A DNA stretch of 60,361 bases from Pseudanabaena sp. M085S1SP2A07QC. Lineage in GTDB: Bacteria > Cyanobacteriota > Cyanobacteriia > Pseudanabaenales > Pseudanabaenaceae. The translations under genes and the position numbers were made by a program. Position 1 is the stretch's first letter; each line of letters opens with the position of its first letter. The stretch spans positions 1 to 60,361 of the forward strand of contig JADBWK010000001.1 in the NCBI GenBank assembly GCA_020404895.1, in the 5' to 3' direction. Shown piece after piece: positions 34,983-43,105 of the stretch. Under the pieces are notes generated by a model, which did no database searches, was not told where the DNA came from, and saw only the letters and a program-made list of their open reading frames with translations.

Positions 34983-35825
34983 ATGAAATTTCGTAGTTTT
35001 ACGAAAGCAATTTTTACATTGTGTATCAGTCTATGTATGTTAGTAGTAAGCGGTCTGTTTTCTACTAATGCGATCGCAGCTGTTGAACCAGGTTTGACCT
35101 ATGACCAAATTGTAAATACTGGTTTGGCGAACAAATGTTCTGATATCTTGGGTTCCTCTCGCGGTGGTCGTAACTTTATTCCTATTGGTGCAGGGCAATC
35201 TGTGGAAATTTCAGAGCTTTGCCTAGAGCCAACTTCATTCTTTGTCAAAGAAGAGTCCAGCAACAAGCGCAAAAAATCTGAGTTTGTTGCTAGCAAGTTG
35301 ATGACTCGCTCAACATCTAGCCTTGACTTTGTAAAAGCAACTGTAACTGGTAATAGTGATGGTAGCCTCAGCTTAGTTGAAACAGATGGTCTAGACTATC
35401 AACCTATCACTGTCAAAATGCCTGGTGGTGAACTGGTAGCAATTTTGTTCACCATTAAAGGTTTCAATGCCAAAACTGCTCCTGGGGTAAATGGCATAAC
35501 TACATCGGTTGATTTTGTTGGTTCTACCGATGTTCCTACCTATCGTGGTTCAGGTTTTATCGATCCTAAAGGTCGAGGTCTCGCGATCGGTTATGACTCT
35601 GCTGAAGCATTACCTGCAAAGCGTAATTCTTTTGATAATAGAAGCGTAAAGGATGATTCCACATCCAAAGGTACTATGTCATTGCAAATTGCTAAGCTAA
35701 ATGCTGATACAGGCGAAATCGCTGGTACTTTTGAGACTGAGCAAACCTCTGACAACGACCTTGGTGGTGTTGAGCCTAAGGAAGTAATCATTCGCGGCAT
35801 ATTTTACGGCAAAGTTAACTCTTAA
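34983..35825 (+). CDS. psbO: Photosystem II manganese-stabilizing protein PsbO
   Basis: The 280-residue precursor has a Sec-type signal peptide ending near NAIAA, then VEPGLTYDQIVNTGLANKC. The mature protein caps the oxygen-evolving Mn4CaO5 cluster on the lumenal side. Two cysteines (NKCSD and SELCLEP) form the conserved disulfide. Other blocks are RGGRNFIPI, FVGSTDVPTYRGS-GFIDPKGRG and GVEPKEVIIRGIFYG. AGAGG 9 bp before ATG is a good ribosome site. It stands alone and is followed by a terminator. Confidence 0.97.
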   Translation: MKFRSFTKAIFTLCISLCMLVVSGLFSTNAIAAVEPGLTYDQIVNTGLANKCSDILGSSRGGRNFIPIGAGQSVEISELCLEPTSFFVKEESSNKRKKSEFVASKLMTRSTSSLDFVKATVTGNSDGSLSLVETDGLDYQPITVKMPGGELVAILFTIKGFNAKTAPGVNGITTSVDFVGSTDVPTYRGSGFIDPKGRGLAIGYDSAEALPAKRNSFDNRSVKDDSTSKGTMSLQIAKLNADTGEIAGTFETEQTSDNDLGGVEPKEVIIRGIFYGKVNS

Positions 35826-35844
35826 TCTTTAAGCAAAGCTTTTG

Positions 35845-35884
35845 AAAAAGGAGTGTCTTATTAATTTAAGACCTCCTTTTTTAT
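35845..35884 (+). terminator. Terminator after psbO
   Basis: AAAAAGGAG and CTCCTTTTT with TCTTA/TAAGA inside form an imperfect stem around TTAATT. Confidence 0.7.
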
Positions 35885-35947
35885 TTCATAAAATATAGGC
35901 TATAACTAGATTTAAGACCAAATCACCTAACCAAGTATCTAAACTAT

Positions 35948-37366
35948 ATGCAAAAAATTATTATCAAAAACTTTGGTGCGATCGAATACGCCGAAATCGA
36001 AATAAAGAAAGTTTTAGTTTTAATCGGTGAACAAGCTAGTGGTAAAAGCACGATTGCTAAGCTTATCTACTTCTTTAAAACTCTAAGAGATGACATATTT
36101 AATCAAATTTATCAAGATCAAGAAAGAGATTGTTTTGACGAGAATGCAGATATTATTTTTGTGTTGCAAGAAAAGTTCTATAACTGGTTTGGATCAGCTA
36201 AAAATTTTAGTGATGATTTTAAAATAAAGTTTTATTATGAATTTGAAATAGATAAATCATTAACTTTAAGCCTTAATGAGGACAAGACAATACAATGTGA
36301 GTTAAGCCGAAATTTCTATAATCATAAATTTCACACCACTATTAATGAAATCAAAAAATTACTACGACCACTATCCGATATAAATATTCACGAACGACTT
36401 GCCCACGAACAAAATAAGCTTTCTTATGCAATTATATTGTCGGATGAGTTAAACAATTTATTCAGTTATGATACAGTTGATGCACTTTATATCATTGCAG
36501 GTAGAAGTGCTACTGTAAGTTACTCTGAACTATTTGAAAAATATCTATTTGCAGATGTAAAGAGTAGACTAGAGAAAAATAGCAACCTAGAATCTCAATT
36601 CAAAGTACAAAATGTTGATGAGATTTTGATGTTAAAATTTATTGAGAAGATTACAGACAATAAAAACAAAAGTAATGAAACATATTTAAGTGCTTGGGAC
36701 AGTGCTTACAAAAAATACAAAACAAAAGAAAGGGAAGGAGATGAACAAAGAAATCGAAATCTTGTTAAAGACAAAACTTTTGAAATATTAAAAGGAGAAT
36801 ATACCAATGATAATAGTGAAGAAAAAATTGTACTCAACACTCAAGAATCTATCAATCTTCGTAATGCTTCATCAGGACAACAAGAAGTAATTAGGATTCT
36901 ACAGGATGTTTTTCTAGTTATATTTAAGCAATTAAAAGTGTTGAGAATACTTGAAGAACCAGAGGCACATTTATTTCCTGTTGCTCAGAAAAAATTAATT
37001 GAGTTGTTAGCTTTGATGGTTAATCAAAATGATGAAAATCAACTCATTATTACAACTCATAGCCCTTATATACTTTCAGTATTTAACAATTTGTTGTTTG
37101 CTCAACGAGTTGTAGATAAGAATCCCTCGGCTGAGGCTGAAGTAGAGAAACTTATGCCAAAACAATTTTGGCTAGATCCAAATGAATTTACAGCTTATTC
37201 ATTGGGCAATTCTTCTATCGAAGAAGAACCTGAGTATTGTGAATCTATTTTTAATTCGCAAACAGGTGCTATTAAGCAAAATTATCTAGATGCAGTCTCT
37301 GAGATGTTAGGTGGTGATTTTAACGCTTTGTATAGTATTTATACTAAAAATTCTAGAAGAAGATGA
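35948..37366 (+). CDS. ABC-type AAA family ATPase, candidate defence sensor
   Basis: The 472-residue protein has an SMC/OLD-like ATPase layout. Walker A GEQASGKS is at residues 27-34, the ABC signature NASSGQQE near 306-313, Walker B RILEEPEAHLFP near 333-344 and the H-loop TTHS at 369-372. The central part is Lys/Glu/Asn rich and probably helical. No TOPRIM or HNH domain is attached. It overlaps the next gene by 4 bp (ATGA), so the two are translationally coupled. The DNA is markedly more AT-rich than psbO upstream, a sign of transfer. ATPase plus nuclease pairs of this kind are typical of anti-phage systems. Confidence 0.82.
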   Translation: MQKIIIKNFGAIEYAEIEIKKVLVLIGEQASGKSTIAKLIYFFKTLRDDIFNQIYQDQERDCFDENADIIFVLQEKFYNWFGSAKNFSDDFKIKFYYEFEIDKSLTLSLNEDKTIQCELSRNFYNHKFHTTINEIKKLLRPLSDINIHERLAHEQNKLSYAIILSDELNNLFSYDTVDALYIIAGRSATVSYSELFEKYLFADVKSRLEKNSNLESQFKVQNVDEILMLKFIEKITDNKNKSNETYLSAWDSAYKKYKTKEREGDEQRNRNLVKDKTFEILKGEYTNDNSEEKIVLNTQESINLRNASSGQQEVIRILQDVFLVIFKQLKVLRILEEPEAHLFPVAQKKLIELLALMVNQNDENQLIITTHSPYILSVFNNLLFAQRVVDKNPSAEAEVEKLMPKQFWLDPNEFTAYSLGNSSIEEEPEYCESIFNSQTGAIKQNYLDAVSEMLGGDFNALYSIYTKNSRRR

Positions 37367-37971
37367 GCAAGTTTGAACTAATAAAAGAGCATTTGTCAAA
37401 CAGATTTAATAAGTTAAATGATGTTTTAGAAATAGAATTACGAGAAGATTTTAAGATAATTGATTATAAGGGACAATCTTTTATTGTTGTTAGTATCAAT
37501 TTAAAAGACAATACTTTTACAATTAAACTAAATGGCAAAGAAATTATCGAGCATGATTTTGATCCTGCTAAATTATTCAATATTAAAAATAGCAAAATCA
37601 TTGGATTTATTCCGATTGATGGAAAAAAGGGGCTTTTAGGCTTTGGAGATTCTCATTGCGATTTTGTCTTTTTTGATGAACATGAATTTTGCTTCGTTGA
37701 GTTTAAGTTAAATGCAACAAGTGTAAATGACAATGCAGTTTTTAAAAATCGCATCAAGGCTATTAATCAACTAAAAAATACGATCGCACTATTCAACCAT
37801 AAGTTAGACAAAAACTATTCAGGTTTATTCCGCGAAGCATACGTTTGTACGCCTGAAACTTATCCTAGAGGAGATAAGGGATGGACAGATTTAGCGATCG
37901 CATTTTTTGATGAAGTTGCAATTCCACTTTTTGAACAAAATGAAAAGATTTGTATAAACACCTTGGCTTAA
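37363..37971 (+). CDS. PD-(D/E)XK-like nuclease, candidate effector partner
   Basis: The 202-residue protein overlaps the ATPase stop. The N-terminal half is beta-rich (FIVVSINLKDNTFTIKLNGK). GFGDSHCDFVFFDEHEFCFV followed by EFKLN gives Asp100, Glu113 and Lys115 in the D-Xn-E-x-K arrangement of restriction-like nucleases. A following helix has AINQLKNTIALF. I do not recognise a named family. By analogy with other ATPase-effector operons it may cut nucleic acid on activation. An 18-bp-arm palindrome ends the operon at 37974. Confidence 0.62.
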   Translation: MSKFELIKEHLSNRFNKLNDVLEIELREDFKIIDYKGQSFIVVSINLKDNTFTIKLNGKEIIEHDFDPAKLFNIKNSKIIGFIPIDGKKGLLGFGDSHCDFVFFDEHEFCFVEFKLNATSVNDNAVFKNRIKAINQLKNTIALFNHKLDKNYSGLFREAYVCTPETYPRGDKGWTDLAIAFFDEVAIPLFEQNEKICINTLA

Positions 37972-37973
37972 TA

Positions 37974-38012
37974 AAAAAGGGTGTGCGGCGCAAAGCGCCG
38001 CACACCCTTTTT
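37974..38012. terminator. Palindromic terminator of the ATPase-nuclease operon
   Basis: AAAAAGGGTGTGCGGCGC/GCGCCGCACACCCTTTTT are perfect 18-bp arms around AAA. Confidence 0.85.
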
Positions 38013-38030
38013 GTGAGAATTTTTGCAGAT

Positions 38031-38873
38031 TTATGGGTTATATTCTGGCTTCTCATGTTCAACTACAAAAACATTTGAATATAGGTGTGCCACAATCTCT
38101 TGACCTTGCTGAGTCAGAGACAAGTAGTAAAGAGCATCTTTAACAAATGGATATACACTTGTCCAATAAAATTTAGGATAGTTGCGGCGCAAGTCTCCTG
38201 GGTGAGCATAGCCAAGCGCGACATTTACGCCAGTTTCTTCAAACTCATAAAATAAAGCCCCAATTTTTTTGAGATAACGGGGATCGCTGAGCTGCCCGAT
38301 CAAATCCGCCGATCGCACCAAGCCTGCAAAATGCGTAGTATCCTGATGGTCACCAGTTTTTGGCACAGGAAATCTGGTCAACTCGATATTACGGCAAATT
38401 TTTTCAGCCTTAATTAAAGCGTGATTAGCAAAGCGCTGATTTACAAATAGTTTGGCGCGATCGACATGGTAGGGAGTTAACCCTGCATCAGAAGCTCCAG
38501 CGGGTAACTCTACCATTGCTTCGCCAATCCCAGTGGCAAACTTCCCTCCCCCATCTTGGAGACAAACTCCTTTAACATAGCCAATATCATGGCAAACAAG
38601 AGAAATAATGTAATGCAGCCAATCTTCAGGCGAGACTCGTCCTTCACGGATATGCTTACCACGCAAAATTTCTTGACCAACTAGAGTCACTAAGATTGTA
38701 TGTTCAACATTGTGGTAGAGCGCATCACTATTGGCAATATTTTCCAGAGCCATGTTGCCAGCCCATCCGATGATGTCTTCATAATCATGTAGATAACCGC
38801 CATAGGTACGACGGTATCCTAGCTTTAGTTGTTCAACAAAGTTACCGATCAGCAGTTCAGTTGCATTAAACAT
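38031..38873 (-). CDS. HD-domain metal-dependent phosphohydrolase
   Basis: The 280-residue protein has an HD core: ALYHNVEHTILVTLVGQEI, then CHDIGYVKG with the His-Asp pair, and later LVRSADLIGQLSDPRYL carrying the final Asp. HD enzymes hydrolyse phosphoesters, often of nucleotides or signalling dinucleotides; the substrate here is not evident. The family is widespread in cyanobacteria as a stand-alone gene. The AT-rich ATPase operon converges on it. Confidence 0.85.
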   Translation of the reverse strand: MFNATELLIGNFVEQLKLGYRRTYGGYLHDYEDIIGWAGNMALENIANSDALYHNVEHTILVTLVGQEILRGKHIREGRVSPEDWLHYIISLVCHDIGYVKGVCLQDGGGKFATGIGEAMVELPAGASDAGLTPYHVDRAKLFVNQRFANHALIKAEKICRNIELTRFPVPKTGDHQDTTHFAGLVRSADLIGQLSDPRYLKKIGALFYEFEETGVNVALGYAHPGDLRRNYPKFYWTSVYPFVKDALYYLSLTQQGQEIVAHLYSNVFVVEHEKPEYNP

Positions 38874-38967
38874 AAATCTTCGTGTACCTATGTAAAGCCA
38901 AAATGTAACCTAAATAATAAGCCTAACTCTTATCTATTTAGTGCGATCGGCAATGAAATCCCAGTAA

Positions 38968-39043
38968 TTCTCATCATAAAAATTGTTTTTTAGCGCCTAT
39001 GATGCTGAAAAGAACAAAATTGGTTTCACAATTAGAATTGAGT
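38968..39043. repeat. Degenerate AATCGGTTTCATAATGAG-family repeat
   Basis: AATTCTCATCATAAAAATTG and AAAATTGGTTTCACAATTAG are the mirrored arms of a diverged copy. The remaining 38874-39186 gap shows no gene. Confidence 0.55.
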
Positions 39044-39186
39044 CTAAAATTTCTAGAAAATAAAGTAAGCGTAAGATAGCACTTTTCCACTCTAATTTTT
39101 AAATTGCAGCAAAAAGTACTATACGGGCAATTCATAGTTAGAGTAGTATTATTTAGACTGATCAATCTTATTCCTAAATATCAAAT

Positions 39187-39744
39187 ATGCTTAAACGCTT
39201 CGCTGGTAGTTTGTTGTTACCTGTATCTATTGCATTGGCATTAGCTTCATGTCAGCAGCCTAGTGCTACAACAACATCTCCTTCGCCGTCAGTGGCAGCT
39301 TCGTCTTCTCCCTCTCCTACTTCTAGCCCCACCGCATCTCCTAAAGCCGATGCATCTCCTAAGGCTGATGCTTCTCCTAAAGCCGATGCTTCTCCTAAAG
39401 CTGATGCTTCTCCTAAAGCCGATGCTTCCCCTAAAGCCGATGCTTCTTCTGGCAAAACTAAAGATATTGATGCCCTTATCAAGGAAAATGCCGAATACAA
39501 GGAAATGTATGAAGCAACTGGTGGTATCAAGTACATTGGGTTAGTCGAAACAGAAACCTGTAAAGCTCTTGATTCAGGTGTTCCTATTAACACTCTAACC
39601 GATGCACTCGAAAAAGAATTTGACAAGCAAGGTGGTTCTCTTCCTGCGGACAAACTCGCTAAGTTGAAAGAATATACGGGGTTTGTGCTTGGTGCTAGTG
39701 TGGTTATCTCTTGCCCTCAACATAAAGACAAGATTAAATCCTAG
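39187..39744 (+). CDS. Lipoprotein with six ASPKAD tandem repeats
   Basis: The 185-residue protein has a type II signal peptide with lipobox LASC (Cys22). Residues 30-50 are Ser/Pro/Thr rich. Six perfect ASPKAD units follow at 50-85, encoded by near-identical 18-bp DNA units. The C-terminal 95 residues (GLVETETCKALDSGV, EYTGFVLGASVVISCP) form a small domain with two Cys, probably a disulfide. The linker probably spans part of the periplasm or cell wall. Slippage in the 18-bp array could change its length. Function unknown. Confidence 0.75.
   Translation: MLKRFAGSLLLPVSIALALASCQQPSATTTSPSPSVAASSSPSPTSSPTASPKADASPKADASPKADASPKADASPKADASPKADASSGKTKDIDALIKENAEYKEMYEATGGIKYIGLVETETCKALDSGVPINTLTDALEKEFDKQGGSLPADKLAKLKEYTGFVLGASVVISCPQHKDKIKS
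39334..39441 (+). repeat. 18-bp tandem repeat (6 units) in the lipoprotein gene
   Basis: Units like GCTTCTCCTAAAGCCGAT are repeated six times with only synonymous changes (GCA/GCT, GCC/GCT, TCT/TCC). Confidence 0.9.
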
Positions 39745-39762
39745 TCGTTAAAGTAATCCTAT

Positions 39763-39799
39763 AAAAAGAGAGACAGCGCAAAGCTCTGTCTCTCTTTTT
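39763..39799 (+). terminator. Terminator between the lipoprotein gene and cbiD
   Basis: AAAAAGAGAGACAG and CTGTCTCTCTTTTT pair around CGCAAAGCT. The first in-frame ATG of cbiD follows at once, which argues for the later start. Confidence 0.85.
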
Positions 39800-39820
39800 A
39801 TGGTCAAGATAATTACCTGC

Positions 39821-40858
39821 ATGAAATCTGGATATACCCTTCCTGTATTTGCGATCGCTGCTGCCAAAGCCGCAATTTTTGCCATCAAAAGAAAGAACTC
39901 AACTTCAGTAGAACTTGATCTACTAGAATCTGGTTCAGGGACAGTGGAAATTGCTCAAAGTGCAATTATTGACTACAATACAGCGATCGCGATCGCCATT
40001 AGTGACCCAGGGGACAATCTCGATCTGACCGCAGGAACTCCTGTCTGGGCTTGGGTGAAATTAGAAGCTTCAACAGGCGAAGAACGAATAATTTTAGAAG
40101 CTGGAGAAGGTTTGGGAAGAACCTCTAGTGGTCAGCCAGCTATCTATCAATTAGCGCGAAATTTAGCAGAAGCTAATCTCTTGCACCTTTTGCCCGATCA
40201 TCTCTCTGCCAGAATTAGATTTATTTTGCCTGAAGGAAGAGCATTGGCTAAACGCACTTCTAATACTGCTTTTGGTATTCTTGAGGGACTATCTTTATTA
40301 GGAACTTCTGCGATATCAAAACCGCTCTCCGTAGAAGATAAACTCGAAGAGTTTCGCATAGATTTACGCACTAAAGCAGCTAATTCCCATGAAATAGCAT
40401 TTTACATCGGTGCAAATGGCTACCAAGTCGCTCAAAATCTTGGGTTTCAAACTTCACAATTAGTCCAGACAGCCAATTGGGTCGGCGCAATGTTAGTAGA
40501 GGCTGCGCTCCTAGGGGTGACTTCGATTACTCTCGTTGGCTATCATGGAAAATTATTAAAACTAGCAGGTGGAATTTTCAATACCTCTAGTCACTTAGCT
40601 GATGCCAGAATAGATATTTTAGTTAGAGCGGCTGTGCATGAGAATTTACCGATCGCACTAATCCAAGAAATAGAGCGATCTCCTACTGCCGAAGCAGTGC
40701 ATAAATTATTAGTTGAGCATGACTGCGATCGCGTAATTTTTCAACACCTCACCAATCAAATTACGCAACGGGCTACAGCTTATGTACAGAAATACACAGA
40801 TCTTAAAATTGAGATCAAAACAATTTTGTGCGATCGCTTAGGGCAGTTAGTTGTTTAA
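39821..40858 (+). CDS. cbiD: Cobalt-precorrin-5B C1-methyltransferase
   Basis: CbiD methylates C1 of cobalt-precorrin-5B with SAM in cobalamin ring contraction. Characteristic blocks are SGYTLPVFAIAAAKAA at the start, IAISDPGDNLDLTAGTPVWA, GLGRTSSGQPAIY, and LVGYHGKLLKLAGGIFNT with SSHLADARIDIL. ATG 39821 (MKSGYTLPVF) fits the family start and avoids the terminator that abuts ATG 39800. The next gene in the pathway, a precorrin-4 methylase, follows after a palindrome that holds this gene's stop codon. No cobalamin riboswitch was recognised upstream. Confidence 0.9.
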   Translation: MKSGYTLPVFAIAAAKAAIFAIKRKNSTSVELDLLESGSGTVEIAQSAIIDYNTAIAIAISDPGDNLDLTAGTPVWAWVKLEASTGEERIILEAGEGLGRTSSGQPAIYQLARNLAEANLLHLLPDHLSARIRFILPEGRALAKRTSNTAFGILEGLSLLGTSAISKPLSVEDKLEEFRIDLRTKAANSHEIAFYIGANGYQVAQNLGFQTSQLVQTANWVGAMLVEAALLGVTSITLVGYHGKLLKLAGGIFNTSSHLADARIDILVRAAVHENLPIALIQEIERSPTAEAVHKLLVEHDCDRVIFQHLTNQITQRATAYVQKYTDLKIEIKTILCDRLGQLVV

Positions 40859-40906
40859 GATAAGTGTTTGTTTCCCGCCGAAGGCGGGAAACAAACACTT
40901 ATCTTA
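40856..40906. terminator. Palindrome containing the cbiD stop codon
   Basis: Perfect 24-bp arms begin TAAGATAAGTGTTTG and end CAAACACTTATCTTA with loop GAA. The first TAA is the cbiD stop. Confidence 0.85.
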
Positions 40907-40915
40907 GGTTTTTTA

Positions 40916-41677
40916 ATGCAACCAGTTTATATCGTCGGTGCGGGGCCTGGTGACCCTGACTTAATTACAGTTAAGGGGCGTAACCTCTTAATCAAAGCCG
41001 ATGTGATTGTTTATGCGAATTCTCTCATCCCCGACGCAATGCTGCAATATTGTCGTACTGATGCCGAAATAATTCCTACTGCTAGTAAATCCCTAGAGGA
41101 GATTTTAGAGATTATTGTTGATAGAGTGCGATCGCAAAAATTAGTCGTCCGTTTACACGATGGTGATCCTAGTTTATATGGTGCAATTCAAGAACAAATA
41201 GTAGCTCTATCCGAAGCTGAAATCCCTTTTGAAATTATCCCTGGGGTTAGTGCATTTCAGCTAGCCGCAGCAAAATTACAAGTAGAACTAACTGTTCCCG
41301 AACTAGTCCAAACGATTATTCTCACACGCATTAGTGGACGCACTCAAGTTCCTGAAAGAGAAGAATTGTCGAGTCTGGCAGCCCATCAAGCTTCATTATG
41401 TCTATATCTCAGCGCTCATCATGTAGGAAATGCTCAGTCAAAATTAATGGAACATTATCCCGCTGATACCAATGTGGCTATTTGCTATCGATTAGGTTGG
41501 GAAGATGAAAAGATTTTGATGGCTCCTCTTTCAGAAATGGCATCAGTCACAATCAAAGAGAACTTAACCAGAACTACTCTTTTTGTGATTAGTCCTGCTT
41601 TAAATAATTTAAAAAGTATTACAAAAGAGCGATCGCAGCTATATAGCTCTCACTACAATCGCCTTTTCAAAAACTAG
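40916..41677 (+). CDS. cobM: Precorrin-4 C11-methyltransferase
   Basis: This SAM-dependent uroporphyrin-III C-methyltransferase-family enzyme has VYIVGAGPGDPDLITVKG at the N-terminus. It also has VVRLHDGDPSLYGA, EIIPGVSAFQLAAA and LTRISGRTQVP, the last fitting CobM/CbiF. ATG 40916 (MQPVYIVG) is the start; the longer frame from 40868 reads back into the palindrome and is rejected. Together with cbiD it forms a small cobalamin-synthesis cluster. Confidence 0.9.
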   Translation: MQPVYIVGAGPGDPDLITVKGRNLLIKADVIVYANSLIPDAMLQYCRTDAEIIPTASKSLEEILEIIVDRVRSQKLVVRLHDGDPSLYGAIQEQIVALSEAEIPFEIIPGVSAFQLAAAKLQVELTVPELVQTIILTRISGRTQVPEREELSSLAAHQASLCLYLSAHHVGNAQSKLMEHYPADTNVAICYRLGWEDEKILMAPLSEMASVTIKENLTRTTLFVISPALNNLKSITKERSQLYSSHYNRLFKN

Positions 41678-41700
41678 ATAAGCGAAATTTGCCAGTTAGT

Positions 41701-42252
41701 CTAGTTTATAGGTTTAATTAACTCAACGCCATCGCGACCGTCCCCTGCGGCACTCAAAAATACTTTCACCTGCTCATCCTTAGAAGTTGGCAGAGTCCGT
41801 CCCACATAGTCAGGATGAATAGGAAGCTCACGATGACCGCGATCGATCAGTGCCAGTAATCTCACAACCTTTGGGCGACCATAGTCATGAATTGCACTTA
41901 AAGCAGCTCCAATTGTTCGACCGCTGTAAATAACATCATCGACTAAGACGATAGTTTTACCATTAAGATCAAAGGGAATCTCGGTTTTGCTGGGTGTTCG
42001 CAGCCCAATTTTGTCGAGATCATCTCGATAAAATGTGATGTCTAAAGCGCCTGAAGGAACTAGAATTCTTTCAAGTGCCTCAATCTGCCTTGAGATCGCT
42101 ACACCTAGAGGTACACCACGGGTATAAACTCCGAGCAAAACAACATTAGAAAGATCATCACTAGCTTCGACGATTTGCGAAGCCAAACGATTGATCGTCC
42201 GACGCAACTCGTCAGCTGATAAAATTTCGACAATCTTAGATTGTGACACCAC
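41701..42252 (-). CDS. pyrR: PyrR: uracil phosphoribosyltransferase/pyr regulator
   Basis: The 183-residue protein has the PRPP-binding motif [19 protein letters not shown] near residues 98-116, [13 protein letters not shown] early and [12 protein letters not shown] late. PyrR in many bacteria binds pyr mRNA in response to UMP and has uracil phosphoribosyltransferase activity. No pyr operon is adjacent, so the regulatory role is uncertain here. A palindrome lies between it and trxA on the same strand. Confidence 0.92.
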   Translation of the reverse strand: MVSQSKIVEILSADELRRTINRLASQIVEASDDLSNVVLLGVYTRGVPLGVAISRQIEALERILVPSGALDITFYRDDLDKIGLRTPSKTEIPFDLNGKTIVLVDDVIYSGRTIGAALSAIHDYGRPKVVRLLALIDRGHRELPIHPDYVGRTLPTSKDEQVKVFLSAAGDGRDGVELIKPIN

Positions 42253-42302
42253 TTAGTTTCGTTAAATTAGCTGGTTATTGACTTAAATATAGCGCTTTGC
42301 GC

Positions 42303-42357
42303 CCAATCATATAAAGTAAAAGGGGCGCATCGCGCCCCTTTTACTTTATATGATTGG
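42303..42357. terminator. Palindromic terminator after trxA
   Basis: Perfect 26-bp arms start CCAATCATATAAAGTAAAAG and are mirrored after loop ATC; GGGGCGC closes the stem. Confidence 0.85.
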
Positions 42358-42373
42358 AAAAATTCTTAACTAT

Positions 42374-42706
42374 CTAAGTACTTTTCAATAACTTTTCAAT
42401 AGTGGTAGACAATGTTGTCTTAGGGACAGCACCAACAACCACATCCACCTTTTGACCAGCCTTAAACAAAATGAGCGTGGGAATACTGCGAATGCCATAT
42501 TGTCCAGCTACGCTAGGATTCTCATCGGTATTAAGCTTAAAAACTTTGATCTTGCCCTCATATTGTGTAGCGACTTCTTCAACTACTGGGGCAACCATAC
42601 GGCAAGGACCACACCAAGGGGCCCAAAAATCTACTAGAACAGGGATGTCACTTTTAAGTACGTCCTGCTCAAAGCTAGCATCTGTGACGGCGATCGCTGA
42701 TGACAT
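42374..42706 (-). CDS. trxA: Thioredoxin
   Basis: The 110-residue thioredoxin has active site WCGPC with Cys32 and Cys35 in [12 protein letters not shown], the cis-Pro in [10 protein letters not shown], and the buried Asp in VDFWA. It reduces disulfides in Calvin-cycle and antioxidant proteins. The Yfr1 small RNA lies upstream on the same strand, an arrangement known for other cyanobacteria. Confidence 0.97.
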   Translation of the reverse strand: MSSAIAVTDASFEQDVLKSDIPVLVDFWAPWCGPCRMVAPVVEEVATQYEGKIKVFKLNTDENPSVAGQYGIRSIPTLILFKAGQKVDVVVGAVPKTTLSTTIEKLLKST

Positions 42707-42883
42707 GCTTTGCTAACTCCCTAAATATTAAAAACTTTTATTTTCAAAAATTGCGTGTAGGTAGTATAACAGCTAGCATTGCACATTTGCTAAAAACCAG
42801 AATTGTTAAGTTCGACACTCAATCATTGAGTTAGCTCTTCGCAACGATCTCAAATTTTCGCGCCAATCTAATTTGGAAGGCTA

Positions 42884-42975
42884 AATTAAATGTAGGATGC
42901 ATTAGTGAAACGTAACGCATCAATTAGTTGTCAATGATGGGTTACGCTATCGCTAACCCATCCTACGTTTAATTT
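42884..42975. repeat. GTAGGATG/GGGTTACGC inverted-repeat element between trxA and yfr1
   Basis: AATTAAATGTAGGATG and CATCCTACGTTTAATT are inverted ends with one mismatch. Inside, GTAACGCATCA and TGATGGGTTACGC fold back as well. This motif type is common in cyanobacterial intergenic DNA. Confidence 0.65.
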
Positions 42976-42993
42976 CAACAACTTAACTTAGGC

Positions 42994-43077
42994 AAAAAAG
43001 AAGAAACCGCCCTTGCTGCTCATAAGCTTGGGCGGAATGTGGTGTGAGGAGTGAACGGAAACTTTCGTCTCCGCTTA
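42994..43077 (-). ncRNA. yfr1: Yfr1 small RNA
   Basis: The minus strand at 43052-43042 reads ACTCCTCACAC, the invariant single-stranded core of cyanobacterial Yfr1. It is preceded by a short stem CGGA/TCCG (CGGAGACGAAAGTTTCCG) and followed by a terminator stem CCGCCC/GGGCGG ending TTTCTTCTTTTTT. A -10 box TACAAT lies at 43090-43085, about 7 nt before the predicted 5' end. Yfr1 is usually encoded upstream of trxA, as here. It base-pairs with mRNAs such as porin messages in Prochlorococcus. Exact ends are estimated. Confidence 0.85.
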
Positions 43078-43105
43078 CATATATATTGTAGTCTAATCCG
43101 CAAGT

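Noticed and set aside
35948-37971. Assignment of the ATPase operon to Gabija, Septu or PARIS
   Set aside because: No UvrD-like helicase, HNH motif or TOPRIM is present in either protein.
39252-39653. Minus-strand frame rich in EASALG repeats
   Set aside because: It is the antisense of the 18-bp repeat in the lipoprotein gene.
40868-40915. Upstream start for cobM
   Set aside because: The extra 16 codons read back into the palindromic terminator; MQPVYIVG is the family start.
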